Shown: positions 35,984 through 48,311 of the stretch, piece by piece
Numbering within the stretch: position 1 is the stretch's first letter
Layout: every line of letters begins with the position of its first letter
NCBI GenBank assembly: GCA_963920765.1
Contig: OY987249.1
Span: 17,394,483 to 17,458,482 of the forward strand
Source: Ulota crispa
Lineage: Eukaryota > Streptophyta > Bryopsida > Orthotrichales > Orthotrichaceae
Length of the DNA stretch: 64,000 nucleotides
Reading direction: 5' to 3'
Notes under the pieces: generated by a model
The model's database searches: none
Told to the model about the DNA's origin: nothing
Seen by the model: only the letters and a program-made list of their open reading frames with translations
Made by a program: the position numbers and the translations under genes

Positions 35984-37106
35984 AGATTTAGAATTGAAAA
36001 TCGCCCCCATTCTTGTACACATCGTATAACCTCCACAAACACATAAACACCTCTTTGCACACGTATACCATTTTGTTCATAACAAATTTTCAGATTTTAA
36101 ATTTGCACAATTTTCTAAATAGCATAACTAGCATGTTTCATTATTGGCATTCGTTACAGAACCATTTCCTTGAATTGCTAAATGGTCCTCAAGTGAATCA
36201 TACTGGGATTAATCTCCTTAATAAAACAGCATTTTTGCTGTTCGTCTTGAAAATTCGTACAGCTGATGCTGCATAGGACAGATTGATTGAGGTTCCTCAA
36301 CCTTCTGGGGTCAATTTCTAGTAAGCAGTACAATGTTCCGAAAGTCAATAATTTGACACGGGTTCCGAATCACTTTTTGCGACAGATTTCCATATCAATG
36401 ACTTTGAATGGATAGACACGTGTAATAATGAGTTGGTGCTGGATTTATTCACTAGTAGTAGTACCTTCTTCAGTCTTCACCTCAGGCAGAATGACCCATA
36501 ATCATGTTTAACCAGATATGAGGTGAACATTAAATTTAAAACCAGTAGGAGCCTGATCCCATGCCCCAACAGAGACCCCTGTCACGAACAACTCTTTTTG
36601 TTGGACGAAAATTAGCAAGTGGCACTTGTATGTAGCCGGTGATCCCTGAATGAAAGTAAAGCTTATTTCCTAAAATTTAACATAAGGACTTATTCGTCTA
36701 CTTCCTCTTACTTTGAAATTGCAGAAGAATAGTCTCAACAAGTTCTTACACCCAAAGGTCTCTCAACTACACAACAAAGCTCCAAAAATCCCACTTCTCT
36801 TTGTTGAAAATATTGAAGGGATGCAAACAGTTAACCCGACCTTAAAATAATAGCACATACTTTACCGGCTTGAAATGCATGGTTTTCTGAGCATTTAATG
36901 ACATTACTTTGGCACGATTTAGACGTAACCTGAATGTCAAATCTATACCCGTAGACTGAAATTAGACCAGCGTGAAAGTTATGTCACGCGCATGACTACA
37001 GCCAATCTAACGAAGTTGACGTTTAGTGTTTCACTATGTGTAATACAAGGGTATCTTCAATCTAAACCTATAAGGTGGGTATGTCTAATATATCGAAGGG
37101 AAAATT
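35984..37106. other. Intergenic, no feature recognised
   Basis: Moderate base composition, no convincing gene or repeat structure. Confidence 0.45.
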
Positions 37107-37393
37107 TCATGGATACCCCTGAAGTTTGACATATTTTCATAGATACCCTGCTTTTTCAGAAATTTCACAAATATTCTTGAACCAAAATTTTCAGTGTGCA
37201 TGTCACTTTCTTCTCCCTTCTCCCTTTTGTGCACACAATTCTTCTTTTTTGCTGTGTGTGTGCACAAAGGAAGTGGTATGCACAACAAAACAAACACCTG
37301 AAAATTTTGGTCCAAGGGTACTTCTGAAATTTCTAAAAAAGCAAGGATATTTATGAAAAATATGATAAACTTCACAAATGATAAGTTATCTAT
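37107..37393. mobile_element. Foldback miniature element
   Basis: Arms pair through GACATATTTTCATAGATACC and similar blocks on the right (TTTATGAAAAATATGATAAA). About 285 bp; ends and duplication not resolved. Confidence 0.6.
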
Positions 37394-38007
37394 GACGTAC
37401 CTAGATTTCAATTATAGAATGACCACCCTATGGAGAGTGACGCCATTACGTACATGGCTGATATTGGGTATACTGTATACCTATCAGATGTAAGTTATCC
37501 TTACCTTGCTCTTTTAATTCACAAAACATGGAGATGTCTTGTTTCGTGGGAAACGATATGACCTAGAATGCTACAATCGTCCCGGGGAGTATAACACCAT
37601 AACTCAGAAAGGTCTACCGCAGGTATAGGTTCAAGTAAGCCATTGGATATGACATATGAGGGAAACAGACAGGCATAATGCAAGAGCTAGCACTGAACAA
37701 ATTCACAAGACAAAGCAAATGAATACCAGTGATTCTAGAAGTTCAAGTGTTGGATGCAAGGCAAGCAGGATACAAAGGGAACGAGAATGGCACATTGGTC
37801 AGGGCGGGGGAGTATCGATCACGAGCTCCGCACCCCGCTATCTGACTCAGTCACCGTGAAGCATTCATTCCAATGAATTATTGTCGCCACAAGAGCAGAA
37901 AAGCCCAGAAAAGAGAGAGCAACACATTACAGGAGTAGTACGTACTGGTCATGTCATCATATATCACTGGTTATACCCAGCATCGATCGATCACAGCGAT
38001 CGGGTGA

Positions 38008-38634
38008 TCACGATGAGTAGCCACAGAGTCCGAACAAGCATTCGGTGCCGGACGGGCACCGAGAGCCGCACCGACCGCAGTTCTTCTCATCCGTCGCCAA
38101 GCGGCGGCACTTGCCACTGCAGCACTCTCGTTTGGCGCTGCACATGTGTCCGCAACGTCCGCAGTGGCTGGGGTTGGAACTCACCGTCACACAAGCGCTG
38201 GCGCAGCACGTCTCCGTCGCTTGGCACGTCCCCGGTGGCAAGTTGCACGGGAATGGCGGCCTCTTCGACGTACTCAGGCTGCCTCCTCGCGGCACCAACA
38301 GCGTCCTCCGGTCGGCGACAACAACAGGGACCCTCCACGACCCGTCGACTTCGAAACTTTCGCCATACCAATCCTCCAGTTGCTCTCCTTCTGCTGCAGT
38401 ACGCACCATTGCATGATCGTCGAAACTGTCGTCGTCTGTTGACCTAACTGCACCCCCACCATGTCCTGGTATATCCCTGCCTTGCGGTTCAACGAGAGCT
38501 TTGTCACCGATCTGCGAGTGTGTTGCTACGACCAAGACATGTTGCTGACACAGCCCTACCAGGGCGCTAACGATCAACACCGCCAAAACAACGCGAAAAG
38601 TTCGTGCGCTTGCGCACACATCCAGTAAGGCCAT
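38008..38634 (-). CDS. STIG1-like: STIG1-like secreted cysteine-rich protein
   Basis: 208 residues, intronless. I chose the ATG at 38634 because the frame upstream has no other ATG. Residues 10-30 (RTFRVVLAVLIVSALVGLC) form a signal peptide or anchor, so the product should enter the secretory path. Residues 31-110 are variable and acidic. The motif VPRGG (about 114-118) and the C-terminal domain (130-208) match the STIG1 family: 16 cysteines including two CC pairs, two CGRCG motifs, and the ending FGLCGYSS. Family members act in the apoplast; tomato STIG1 binds pollen receptor kinases and Arabidopsis GRI gives a cell-death-related peptide. The role here is unknown. No neighbouring gene. The locus is far richer in G+C than the DNA around it. 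Confidence 0.9.
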   Translation of the reverse strand: MALLDVCASARTFRVVLAVLIVSALVGLCQQHVLVVATHSQIGDKALVEPQGRDIPGHGGGAVRSTDDDSFDDHAMVRTAAEGEQLEDWYGESFEVDGSWRVPVVVADRRTLLVPRGGSLSTSKRPPFPCNLPPGTCQATETCCASACVTVSSNPSHCGRCGHMCSAKRECCSGKCRRLATDEKNCGRCGSRCPSGTECLFGLCGYSS

Positions 38635-38858
38635 CAATTCAACCACTGAACCACAAACTGTGCTTTTTGGGTTACAGTCTACAGGATTCTGTTGCCTAAA
38701 TTCGAATGTAGACTAATCCTGTGACCCTCATCTGCAAAAAGGGCGATCTCGACGATACCCAAACCGTCACAGGTAATTAACCTCCAGGCCCTGCTAGCTA
38801 GATAAAGCTCTACATCTCCACAACAAAAATAAGGGGCGCTCGGTACCAGCAGAGGGTG

Positions 38859-38866
38859 TACTTATA
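38859..38866 (-). promoter_or_regulatory. Possible TATA box of the STIG1-like gene
   Basis: TATAAGTA on the minus strand, about 225 bp upstream of the ATG. Spacing is plausible for a promoter with an average 5' untranslated region. No experimental start is visible. Confidence 0.35.
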
Positions 38867-39320
38867 CTGGGAGAATTGTGCTGAAAGAAAGGGGGGGCAG
38901 GATGCTAGAAAGATATGACACCCGGGATCAAGGTGGCAATATTGCCGTCCGGTTGCGGCGTTGCGAAGTCGCCATGCATGTGCGAGGCTGAAGGCGGGAC
39001 CGAGCAACGAGATCAGGAGAGCAAGCGAGCGAGCGAGGCGAGGGAGGTGTGGTGATGGCAGGGAGTGGAGATACGGGCGGCGCTGCAAGAACGCTGCGTG
39101 CCAATAAGCGTAACGCCGCAAGGCAGCGCTTGTGTATCATGACCATGGCCAGCTGCTTGCTGCTGCATCCTTGCCCATCCCCTGGCTTTGTTTTTTCACC
39201 TCACCTGTCGCTCTCAAGGCAGCTCGAACTGCCAGTTCTGCAGTAAATGCGTCCCTCGCTCTTGCAGCTGCCTTGGATATTCTCTTGGAAGTTCGGCGTA
39301 AAATCAAGATCTTCATCATT
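38867..39320. other. GC-rich region upstream of the STIG1-like gene
   Basis: The G+C-rich island continues to about 39300. A minus-strand frame at 39137-39616 ends in a basic, Ala-rich stretch (about 39137-39300) but matches nothing I know; it may be chance in GC-rich DNA or the end of an unrecognised exon. Most likely this is upstream regulatory DNA. Confidence 0.35.
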
Positions 39321-39686
39321 TGTTGCAAACTGCAAGTTTTTGTCGAGGAAAAAACTGCACCGGGGTACGGAAAATATAATACTCGAGTGTTGTTTTCACA
39401 GCTGTTTTTACAGAGATGGGAATTACCAATGCCTACGGATTCTTTGTTACTGTGTTTTACAAGTGATGTTGAAAGCAGTAAGTAAAGTTTTCTTTTACAT
39501 GGATTCACAAATAGAATGAATTTACTGCAATGCACGGTGTCATATCGTTTGTTGAGAAGCGCAAGGTTCCTGTAGGTAACAAGGCCGTCCTTGTAAATTT
39601 CCCTCCCTTTTGTCATGTTTGGAGAGTGGAGAGGTAAAACTCGAAATCAAAGTGAATGTGGAGCTGCTGCATTGGGGGCCGGTCTC

Positions 39687-40440
39687 AGAGCATCATCAAT
39701 CCAGCACTGGGAACGACCCTGCAAAAACATTACTATTTTGTGACTGGTGTATAATTAGAATGTGAGATTACTATCATTGCAAGTGTATACAAAAACTTGT
39801 CAAACAAATAAAAGAATATATGGTATTGGAGACTGGACGATCAAAATAATGCCCCTTGAAAATAGTTAAAGGACAAACAACATGGCAAACTATGCCTAAT
39901 AAAGAAAACCTAAGATAATGACACACCAAATTTTGAAAATTTGGAGTGTCACTATCTTGGATTTTCTTTGTTAGGCATGGTTTGCCATGCTGTTTGTCCT
40001 TTAGCTATTTTCAAGGGGCGTTATTTTGAATGTCCAATTTTCAATACCATATGAACACCATATTCATTAAAATGGAAGATTTCCACTAAATTGAGAGGTA
40101 ATTGAAAGGAAATTCAACAAAGTTTTATTGCAATTTAGCTTGAGTCAAGCTAAATTGCAATGAAACCTTTCAAAATTGGCCTAAAATTAGAAGGTTTTGT
40201 GTCAATTCAGCTAAAGACTCTACTTTAAATGAAAATTGCCAATTTATGTCTAGATCAACATGGTTATTTTGAGAGGTGCCGAATCCCCCATTTTAATGAA
40301 TATGGTGTTTATGTTATTTTATTTGTTTGACAAGTTTTCTATACACTTGCAATGATAGTGATTTCACACTTTGATTATACACCAGTTAAAAAATAGCAAT
40401 GTTTTTAGGTTGCTCCTAGTGCTGGATTGACGATGCCCTC
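39687..40440. mobile_element. AGAGCATCAT-family element, copy 2, with nested insertion
   Basis: Ends AGAGCATCATCAATCCAGCA and its imperfect complement pair for about 70 bp. The middle is a long foldback including GGACAAACAACATGGCAAAC and its complement. The right arm is interrupted at about 40050-40312 by another element. Confidence 0.8.
40050..40312. mobile_element. Nested foldback element inside 39687-40440
   Basis: Ends AACACCATATTCATTAAAAT pair exactly with the right end. The interior also folds (CTTGAGTCAAG-type centre near 40145). The outer element's right arm resumes after 40312, which shows that this is a later insertion. Confidence 0.75.
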
Positions 40441-40455
40441 AGGGTCAATGTCCAG

Positions 40456-40887
40456 GCTAGGGTGAAGTGATCCCCTCATTGCCCTAAGTTAGGATGAATG
40501 AGGCCTTAGGGGTGTGTCCATTGCACATCCACGTTTTCTGGCTAGGGTGGAAAAACGTATGCAATTTTATAAGGAAGGGAAAGTAATAATTTGTCCCCTA
40601 TTTTTTTGTTGTTCAACGATAACCCTTTTATGGGATTCTAGACAAAATTAGGGTCTCTCAATCCAAATGTGAAGTCAAAATTTTCAAATTCAGTTTCTTA
40701 ATGGTATATTTTCATAATCTCACAATTTTTGAACTATGAAATTGCAATGCCTTTCACCCTAGCCCCAAAGCACCCTAGCCCCAAAGCACCCTAGCCCCAC
40801 AAACTTGTAAAGCAATCAACAGTTGACTAAGCTCCTGACCCCATTCATCCAAGAAAAGGGCAACAAGAAGGTCAATTCACCCTAGCC
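40456..40887. mobile_element. Miniature element with GGCTAGGGTGAA ends
   Basis: GGCTAGGGTGAA at the left and its complement TTCACCCTAGCC at the right; the arms also share GGATGAATG. The interior has three copies of CACCCTAGCCCCAAAG and a single arm of the foldback family seen at 23645. Confidence 0.65.
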
Positions 40888-42065
40888 CAATTTCCACTGG
40901 TAGTCAAAATTGAAGGCCCACCTATGTTGACCATGAGTAGAGACAAGAAAAAACTTTGAAATCTTAACAAGACATATAGTTTTGAAAACAAGCTCTAGTT
41001 TAGGGTTTGGAAGGTATAGGGTTGTTATTCAACTTTTGCAGAGTTGAATGCTAGAGGTCCAAATCTAAACCCCTCTAGGCTCCAACCCCCCAATGGAAAT
41101 TGGCTCTCATTGTCCTTTCCTTGGATGAATGGAGCTGATCACTGCCAATTGCACACACATGTTTTATGGCCATATTGGAAAGGCTTTGCTTTTTTTATGT
41201 ACAATGGTAAAATTAAAAAATTGCCCTTATTTTGGAGTTAGTCATTTTATTTCCTTTGGGCTTCTTTGACTAAATCATAAGTCTCTTAATCCAAATGTAA
41301 ATCGAAAATTCTCAAAATCCTATCTCCAGGTGGTAAATTTCTAGACTCTTAAAAAATTTGGAATATGAAAAACCAGAGCTTTTTACCTTAACCGTACAAC
41401 CCATATAATAATACACCAAGTCCTTGGTCCCATTCAAGTTAGGGGCAATGAGAGAGTCAATTCACCTTGGCCTTGCATTGGGCGGTTTAGAATTAATTGG
41501 AAACAATAAAATGAAACTTCACTACTAGATTTAACCCCATTTGCAACATCAATATATTGCCTGAAGTTTAAATATTACATTTAGAGACACAATAATTTGT
41601 CCGTTCGAAAATGATTTCAAAATTTGTTTCTAACAGTAAGGGGATTGCTGAATACAATGTTTCACATGTAATGGCTTATCTACGATGCAAGTTATTTTAT
41701 AATTTGCTAAAAAAAAGGGGGGTAAAACTAGCATTGCTATTGCATGTTCCAAACAGTGCTCAGATGTTGCAAATTGTGGAGCTACCCCCTAGAATCTAAC
41801 AGTGATTCTTGAAGTGGGTAAAAATGGAATAGAATCTTGGAAGAGGAGCATTGGCAAGTGATGATTTTAATGTGCCATGCTGCTTTAGAGTGAATGCTAT
41901 CAAGATCATTATTTTAGAGGAGAAAGAGAGGAAAATAATCTATTAGGTGTTGATATTTTGGGACATCTTCTCAAGCTTCACTATTTTATAAAAGTTTGGA
42001 CCCTTGTGACTATGACCTACTAAACATTTTGTTGCAAGTACGAGGGGAGCTCTTTGCCCCCCTTT
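40888..42065. other. Intergenic, old repeat arms only
   Basis: Contains a degenerate arm of the 23645-type foldback near 41230-41360; otherwise nothing recognised. Confidence 0.45.
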
Positions 42066-42281
42066 CACTAGAAGAAAAACAAGAATAAACAACTCCACAA
42101 ATCACAATGACTAGGTCACCAGAACTATCTTGCAATTGCACAAACAACTACACAACAACTACACGACTAGATTATAATTATGCAAATGTTGTGGAATTGT
42201 TGTGAAGTTGTTGTGAAGTTGTTGTGCAGTTGCAAGGCAATTTTGGTGACCTAGTCATTTATCCTTGTTTTTCTTCTAGTG
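42066..42281. mobile_element. CACTA-type miniature element (CACTAGAAG ends), copy 1
   Basis: CACTAGAAGAAAAAC ends in exact inverted orientation, 3-bp duplication TTT on both sides, 216 bp, palindromic interior with ACTAGGTCACC and its complement. Confidence 0.88.
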
Positions 42282-43290
42282 TTTGTAGTGGTAAGAATGG
42301 TGATCGGGTATAATATTTTCTGAATGAACAAAAGCAAGTTTTGATGAACTAGAGATTTCTTATAAGAAAAAACAAAAATACATATTTTGATAGTTTTTAA
42401 TTTTCTCATAGTTACTACTTACTAAAAGACATTAATGAGTGTTGAAGTAGTTGAGTGAGGGAGGCAACTTTTCTACAATCACAAGCTGGATGCAAAAAAT
42501 GCCATCATCCTTCCTAGGGGTGGCAAAATTAAACGATCTTCAAATCCCCTCTTTAGAACACTTGTTCCCAACTTTTATACAAGCATGTTGAAGGAGATTA
42601 AATGTGAATGCTTATTTAAAGTCAAATACGAATTTTCGTTTTACATATCCTAAGAACTAATGGCTTCCCAAGCACCCCTATCAACACCATGACATAGATG
42701 GGATTATAATGCTGTTGACACTAGATTTTGAATTGAACAATGTTTTTTCCATATGGTAAGTAGTAACATCCCACATGTAATTATTCCCGTTTACAGCATT
42801 ATTATAGAAGGGTTGTACTCAAGAATCTTGAATGTTGTGTATATGGTTTTTGATTACACAAAAATGTTGCAACAAATAAACAATTAGAAAATTTTACCAC
42901 AAACTTAGGACAAGTTTACCGAAAAGTAAAGACCAATGCAAAATGCAACTAGTTTTGAAAAACCCAATCAACTAATGAGAGGGAAGGAATAGGACATGCT
43001 TCTGCTCCAAAACCCTAAACCTAAAATGGCCTCAACTTGTAGTGTAAAGTGGTCCGTAGCACAGAGCTGATGTTCATTCATACAGCTTTTGTCATGCTCT
43101 TGTATGAGCTCTATAAAAATAAACTAATTTTTTTTTTTTTAATCCACTTGATCTGTTTCCTTTATCATAATACTTTCTGATATGTATGACGGAGGCCTGT
43201 CCTAGTCTTTCTTTCCTTGTCTCCAAAATGGTCAACGGAAATTGACATGGACACATTGAATGCAAAACCCATATTATAGTATGAAAAGCT
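42282..43290. other. Intergenic, no feature recognised
   Basis: Nothing recognisable on either strand. Confidence 0.5.
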
Positions 43291-44388
43291 TTAGAGCATC
43301 TCCACCGGTTGGTTCCGGCTTGTGATTTACCTTGGCCTTAGGGTTGTTTTTGATTTTATAGTGTCCAGCATTGACACGGTGATGGCAAAAAATTTCCTAG
43401 CCACGCCAAAGAAGGCTCCAAGCACTCTCAATTGCCGTGGTAGTTTTCATTTGTAGCATGCTTGAATCATGGCTTTGACACTTTCATTTATTGCCTTGAT
43501 GGCTGGTGAGGCCCCAATTTATTTGCCATCAGTTCTCTAAAGTCTAAACTGTTGACCTGCCCATGGTGTTGAGGAAAAGATGCCTAGAGCATCCCATGAT
43601 GCCATGGCAAAGATGCCTGAAGCATCCAAAAATTACAACTATTTTTGGCATAGCTTTTAGTTCCAAACCTTGTAGCACGCTTGGGGAGATCACTTAGAGG
43701 GTCCATTAAAAACTACGTGCATTAAGATTTTGGACCCCCTATCTTATGTTCTAAAACTTAAATAAAAAGAAAAGAAAAGAATATGAGTAGATTCTCCTAC
43801 TTTGAGAGTTTATGTTATGAATTATTGGTAATTTTTTTTGTTAATGATAATTAGTTACAAATTTTTGAAGTAAAATGATACACTACAAAGCTAAAAACAA
43901 ATTTCACACCCCTATCTTATATAAGAAAAAATATTTTAAAAAATACACAAAAATTTCTAAAAAATGAGGCTCTATTGAAAGTTTATAGTTCTTGAATATT
44001 GATGCAATGGTCATCTAAATGTGTTCTTTATAAATATTTGAGTTGCAAAACATGTTGTTTTAGTTCATTTTTCAACCTTCTCTAGAAATCACTCAACATA
44101 TTTGTTGGATTGAAGATTTTGGCAATAGAATCCTATAGTCTTGATTAAACAATGCTCAAAGTTATAAGTTGAAATCATAATTCATTTAAAAATAAATACG
44201 GGGACAAAAAATCACTTAACTCATGTGGTTAGTTATAGATACACTAAGTGATCTCCCCGAGGTAACACGTCCTCTTCAACAAAATCCAGTGAACACGGGA
44301 ATTATATAACAAGCTGATTTTCCATGAAGGGCTCAGGTTAAGCCATATGGCATGTCATTCCATTGGCCAACCGGTAGAGATGCTCTTA
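43291..44388. mobile_element. Miniature element with AGAGCATCTC ends, hosting a second element
   Basis: Ends TTAGAGCATCTCCACCGGTT and TAAGAGCATCTCTACCGGTT are inverted repeats; AGAGCATCTCCA ends are common among plant miniature elements. Target duplication not resolved. The middle is occupied by the element at 43681-44260. Confidence 0.8.
43681..44260. mobile_element. Nested element with GGGGAGATCACTTAG ends
   Basis: A 15-bp perfect inverted repeat GGGGAGATCACTTAG at both ends, about 575 bp, AT-rich, no coding capacity. Confidence 0.75.
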
Positions 44389-44684
44389 GAACCAACAAAA
44401 AAAACTCAATTTACTGCACATATGTATTTCTAAGACTAGGGTAGAAAAGCTGTGACTTTTCACTAGTCACAAAATGTAAGAATTTCAATATTTACCATTG
44501 AAAAATTGAGTTTGAGAAGTTGAAATTCACATTTGGATTTAGAGATCTTAGCTTTGTTCAAAGTTGTGAAGGAGAATAAATCTAACCAAATCTAGCATTG
44601 GGGGAAAATTATTACCTTTAATTACCATTTTTGTAGATACGAGATTTTCCATTATAATCCCCCCACAACCACGTGTATGCAGTA

Positions 44685-45080
44685 AGGTAGGAGGCCCGAA
44701 AAGCGACCGTTTAAGGGCTGATTTGCTTTTTCATGATCTCCCTAGACCAAAAGATTTTTGAGTAATTTTTAGACTAAGAGAAATGGATGTTAAATGTAAC
44801 TCAATTTCTTTTAATTTTTTGAGGCATTATTGAATTGTTGATGAATTTTCAAAGTTTTTTGTAGTAGGTACCTATTTAGGATTTTAGATTTCCCATAAAC
44901 CGTCCCCCTATAATGTATAAAAAGATTAGGTGAATCCAAGACTTGTGATTGGCTCTTGTAATAAAAACAACTTTTCTTTTAAGACTAGGGAGGGTCCATT
45001 CAAAAACCATCTCATATCCATTCTTGGGTTACCTATGGGACTCATTAACTGACAGAGGCTGGTTTTCAAGCCTCCTACCT
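44685..45080. mobile_element. AGGTAGG-family miniature element, copy 4
   Basis: AGGTAGGAGGC to GCCTCCTACCT, TA on both sides, 396 bp. The interior is more diverged than in copies 1-3. Confidence 0.8.
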
Positions 45081-45703
45081 TACACTAAGCTTAACAAAAC
45101 TTGCAACTATTATCATCTTTTCATGCGGTAGGTCATATTTTTAAGTAACTCAAATTGTGAGAAGATTCAAAGACATAGTGTTAGTTAGGTCCCATGTTGC
45201 CTTTCTTGCAATTTTCACAAAGACATCATGTAATGTTGACTTTTGCAACTTTTAGGAACATTAGTATAGGATGGGCACATGTTGTAGCACTCAAACCCTA
45301 CATGACAAGGCAAACCACAATTACCAGCCCAACATTTAAGAGTTAAGCTTCACTAGCTTAGATCTAGCGTTTCCCACTTTCAATTGGTTTTTTGTTGAAT
45401 TGCATCTAATGTTTTCCTTATATATACCCTAATGTGCTACATTTAATATTTTGAAAATTTTGATTGATTTTTTTACCTCATAATTCAAGTTCAACTAATT
45501 CTTTTGCAACTTCAACCCGCTCGCAACACACTAAATGTCGGTTCTCCCTGAACATTAGAGGGTGCCTTTTGCAGCAATATCTACCCAAGTCGTTAGAGTC
45601 TCTCTTCTCGGAAGAGTATGAACGTGTACTACAGCAATCTAATATCTAAAGGGGGAAACAACATTTGGGAAGAGTTGGGCAGCTATTCAAAAGCTGGTTG
45701 AAC
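45081..45703. other. Intergenic, no feature recognised
   Basis: Nothing recognisable on either strand. Confidence 0.5.
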
Positions 45704-45705
45704 TA

Positions 45706-46027
45706 AGGTAGTCTGCTCACAAACCGTGCAGGCATTAAAACCGCCCACTTTCTCAAATATATCCTTGTTGTATATGTTTTTTCATAGGTTTTCAAAATGT
45801 ACAAGTAGTCTACATTTGAGAAGATGGGCAATTTTAGAGACCTATGACCTTTCCATTTCAAAATTTCATAACTAATTCCACAAAATTCCAAAAATATGAA
45901 ATAACTTGCGTTAGATGTCAATTCTTCTTGTCTTTCAAGGAAAAATTTACTGAAAAATAGTTCAAAAAGTTTGCCTCCCCAAAATTTAGTTTCAGCCCTT
46001 AGATGGACAGTTTATGAGCACACGAAC
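45706..46027. mobile_element. AGGTAGG-family miniature element, copy 5, degraded ends
   Basis: The body matches copy 3 closely (for example AAACCGCCCACTTTCTCAAA), but both ends are mutated (AGGTAGTCTGCTC left, GAGCACACGAACT right). TA still lies on each side. Confidence 0.7.
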
Positions 46028-47282
46028 TAAAGGCAAAATTGTGTGCAATTTACAAACATTGACTACAAAATCAGTTTAAAAAATCAAAAAATAGTTATTT
46101 ACAATTCGACATAGAAAAAATAACTAATATAGTTCTTTGATGAACCGGTTCAAACAAGAGAATTGAACCATGCAATAGTATAGAAGCAGCCGGTTTTTAC
46201 CTTGCACGGGGTTTTTGGCTTTTCCCCTAACAAGGGACTTTTTCATGTATCTCGATTTCACCATTATTTCATGATCTTGACGTCTCTGGACGACCCGGTT
46301 TTTCCCCCACGGGGTCCCAAAAAAATATGAGCCTTTCACAAGGTCCTTTAGAACCTCTTTCAAGGAATCTCCTTAATTGTTTTAAGGGACAACAAAAATT
46401 CCTTACACCCTATTATGCTTTTGATTACAATCATGGCTCACATTGGCATGTCCAAATCTTATTGGATGTCACAATTACTTGTACATGTTACCATGACATT
46501 CTTTCACAATATTAAAATTTTTAGAGTAGTACTTGTGAGGCCCTTTGAGGTTGACATTTTTGTACATACTGGCTTTTAATAAGAGCGCCATTACTAATAT
46601 TAAAGCCCTAGAGCTGGTGAGGGTTTTTTTTTTTTTTCATTCGTAAGGAGTGCCAAAGTGGCAATTTAAAATGTTATAGTGGTGCTCTAAATTTCAACAT
46701 TCATCCATATATTGGATAGAAAATATCACATTAGCACATAATACATGTCTATATTTTGGTACCCATAGTAGGAAAACAATTAAGAAATTTTGCATGGTAC
46801 TAGACTTCCATTTTCTATTCATGGTTTTTGTCATGTACAATAGGAGCATCATCCGAGGTAGAGACACTTCATTTTATGTACTTAGTCTAAACCCAATAGA
46901 TGTTAAGAGAGACCACTCTTAAAGGCCTTGTGGAGGGCTCATATTTTTGCTAATGCTTTTTCAAACAAGAGAATTGAAATAAATCAACCGGTCAAACTCA
47001 AATATTTTCTGGACAGTGGGGACTGGGGAGAAGGTAAGGGGAAGGTAGCAAACGGGTTCCAAACTCCCAATGTGCATTTGCTTCTTGGCAACATTCATAC
47101 TGTAACTTAATTGATGACCGCAGCTACAAACAGCGGTACCTCAACTTTTTCATCAGATAAGGGGCGGGTTTCACTCTGCCCCCAACCTATATTCAGGGAG
47201 AACCGAACTTCAGTTACATGCTAGCCGAATTTTTTTGGCAATACCCAAAACAAAATGAAAGATGAATGATGTACTTCCAAAC
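46028..47282. other. Intergenic, no feature recognised
   Basis: Nothing recognisable; short frames only. Confidence 0.5.
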
Positions 47283-48241
47283 TTAACCCCTAAAGGACCA
47301 GGGGTGTTTTTTGAGAAAAATTCTCAGAAACTGTCAACTTTTAGTGCACTTGCTCAAAATTTAAAATAAAAACTTTTTTTCTCCATTCCAACCGTACAAA
47401 AGTGTGTCAAATAGATAAGTTAATGTGTGCAAAAAAATTCAGCCCATTTGACCACGCAGATTGTAAGATAATAACATTTGAAGTGAGAAAAATAGCTTTT
47501 TTTCATTCCTGCCAAACAAGGTCAGTAGACTTTGACCCTTCTTAGAGTAAAATTTTTGCTCTACACAAATTTGAGCTTTTTGATCATTTAGAAGTATATG
47601 ATGTTAGGTTCACTCATGAAAATTTTCAGATGCAAATATAGAGTTTAGTTTATTCTAAATCACCCTCCAATGCAAGGAGGTTTAGTGAATTGGCAATACA
47701 TTAGTCATTCTTTCATGATTTCTTGTGCAATGTGGAAGTCTTTTTTTTGAAATCTGAAAGGTGAAAAGTTGGAAACAAAGATTTGGAATATGTGAAAGAA
47801 AAATTTAAGAGCTTTAGATTTGTAGATTGAATGATAATAGGGCTTGAAGTTAGAGGAATTTTTTTTCTTGAAGCTGCCCAAACATAGTTAAAAAACTTTG
47901 ACTCCCTTTAGAATGTGATGTGAGTCCTCAATTTGTTTATTTTTTTGACAATTGTACATCATGTTTTTTTAGTTACATACTTGCCAAATTTCAAAAGTTA
48001 ATGAGAGTTTTAGCATAAGATTCTCCAAAGATGCTCACTGCCCAAACTGTCCAATTTCTTTTGGGCATCATAACTTTTGAACCGAGCATCCGATTGGGGA
48101 AAAAATTAGATTTCCACTTGGGAGATACATATTTGCACCTTGTGTAACAATTTTGAGGACATCCAATAAAAATAACTCCATATGATCCTACCCGAGTTCT
48201 CAAGTGGCTGTTGAACAGCCACTTGGTTCTTTAGGTGTTAA
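47283..48241. mobile_element. TTAA-flanked element, copy 4
   Basis: TTAA at 47283-47286 and 48238-48241; ends CCCCTAAAGGACC and its imperfect complement. A perfect 25-bp palindrome (CAAGTGGCTGTT, G, then the complement) lies 13 bp inside the right end at 48201-48225. No transposase frame. Confidence 0.8.
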
Positions 48242-48311
48242 AAAGCACGGTTTAAGGACATCAATTAGTTTAGGTTTAAATCTTGCAAATATTCAATAGA
48301 CAATTTTGTAC

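Noticed and set aside
35723..36046. Frame with ISHFSISHISQYLTFLN repeats
   Set aside because: Translation of a 17-bp tandem repeat; other frames are equally open.
38045..38447. Plus-strand frames over the STIG1-like gene
   Set aside because: Antisense shadows of GC-rich coding sequence.
39137..39616. Minus-strand frame of 159 codons upstream of the STIG1-like gene
   Set aside because: Composition changes abruptly inside it and it matches nothing I know; kept only as a note in the upstream-region entry.
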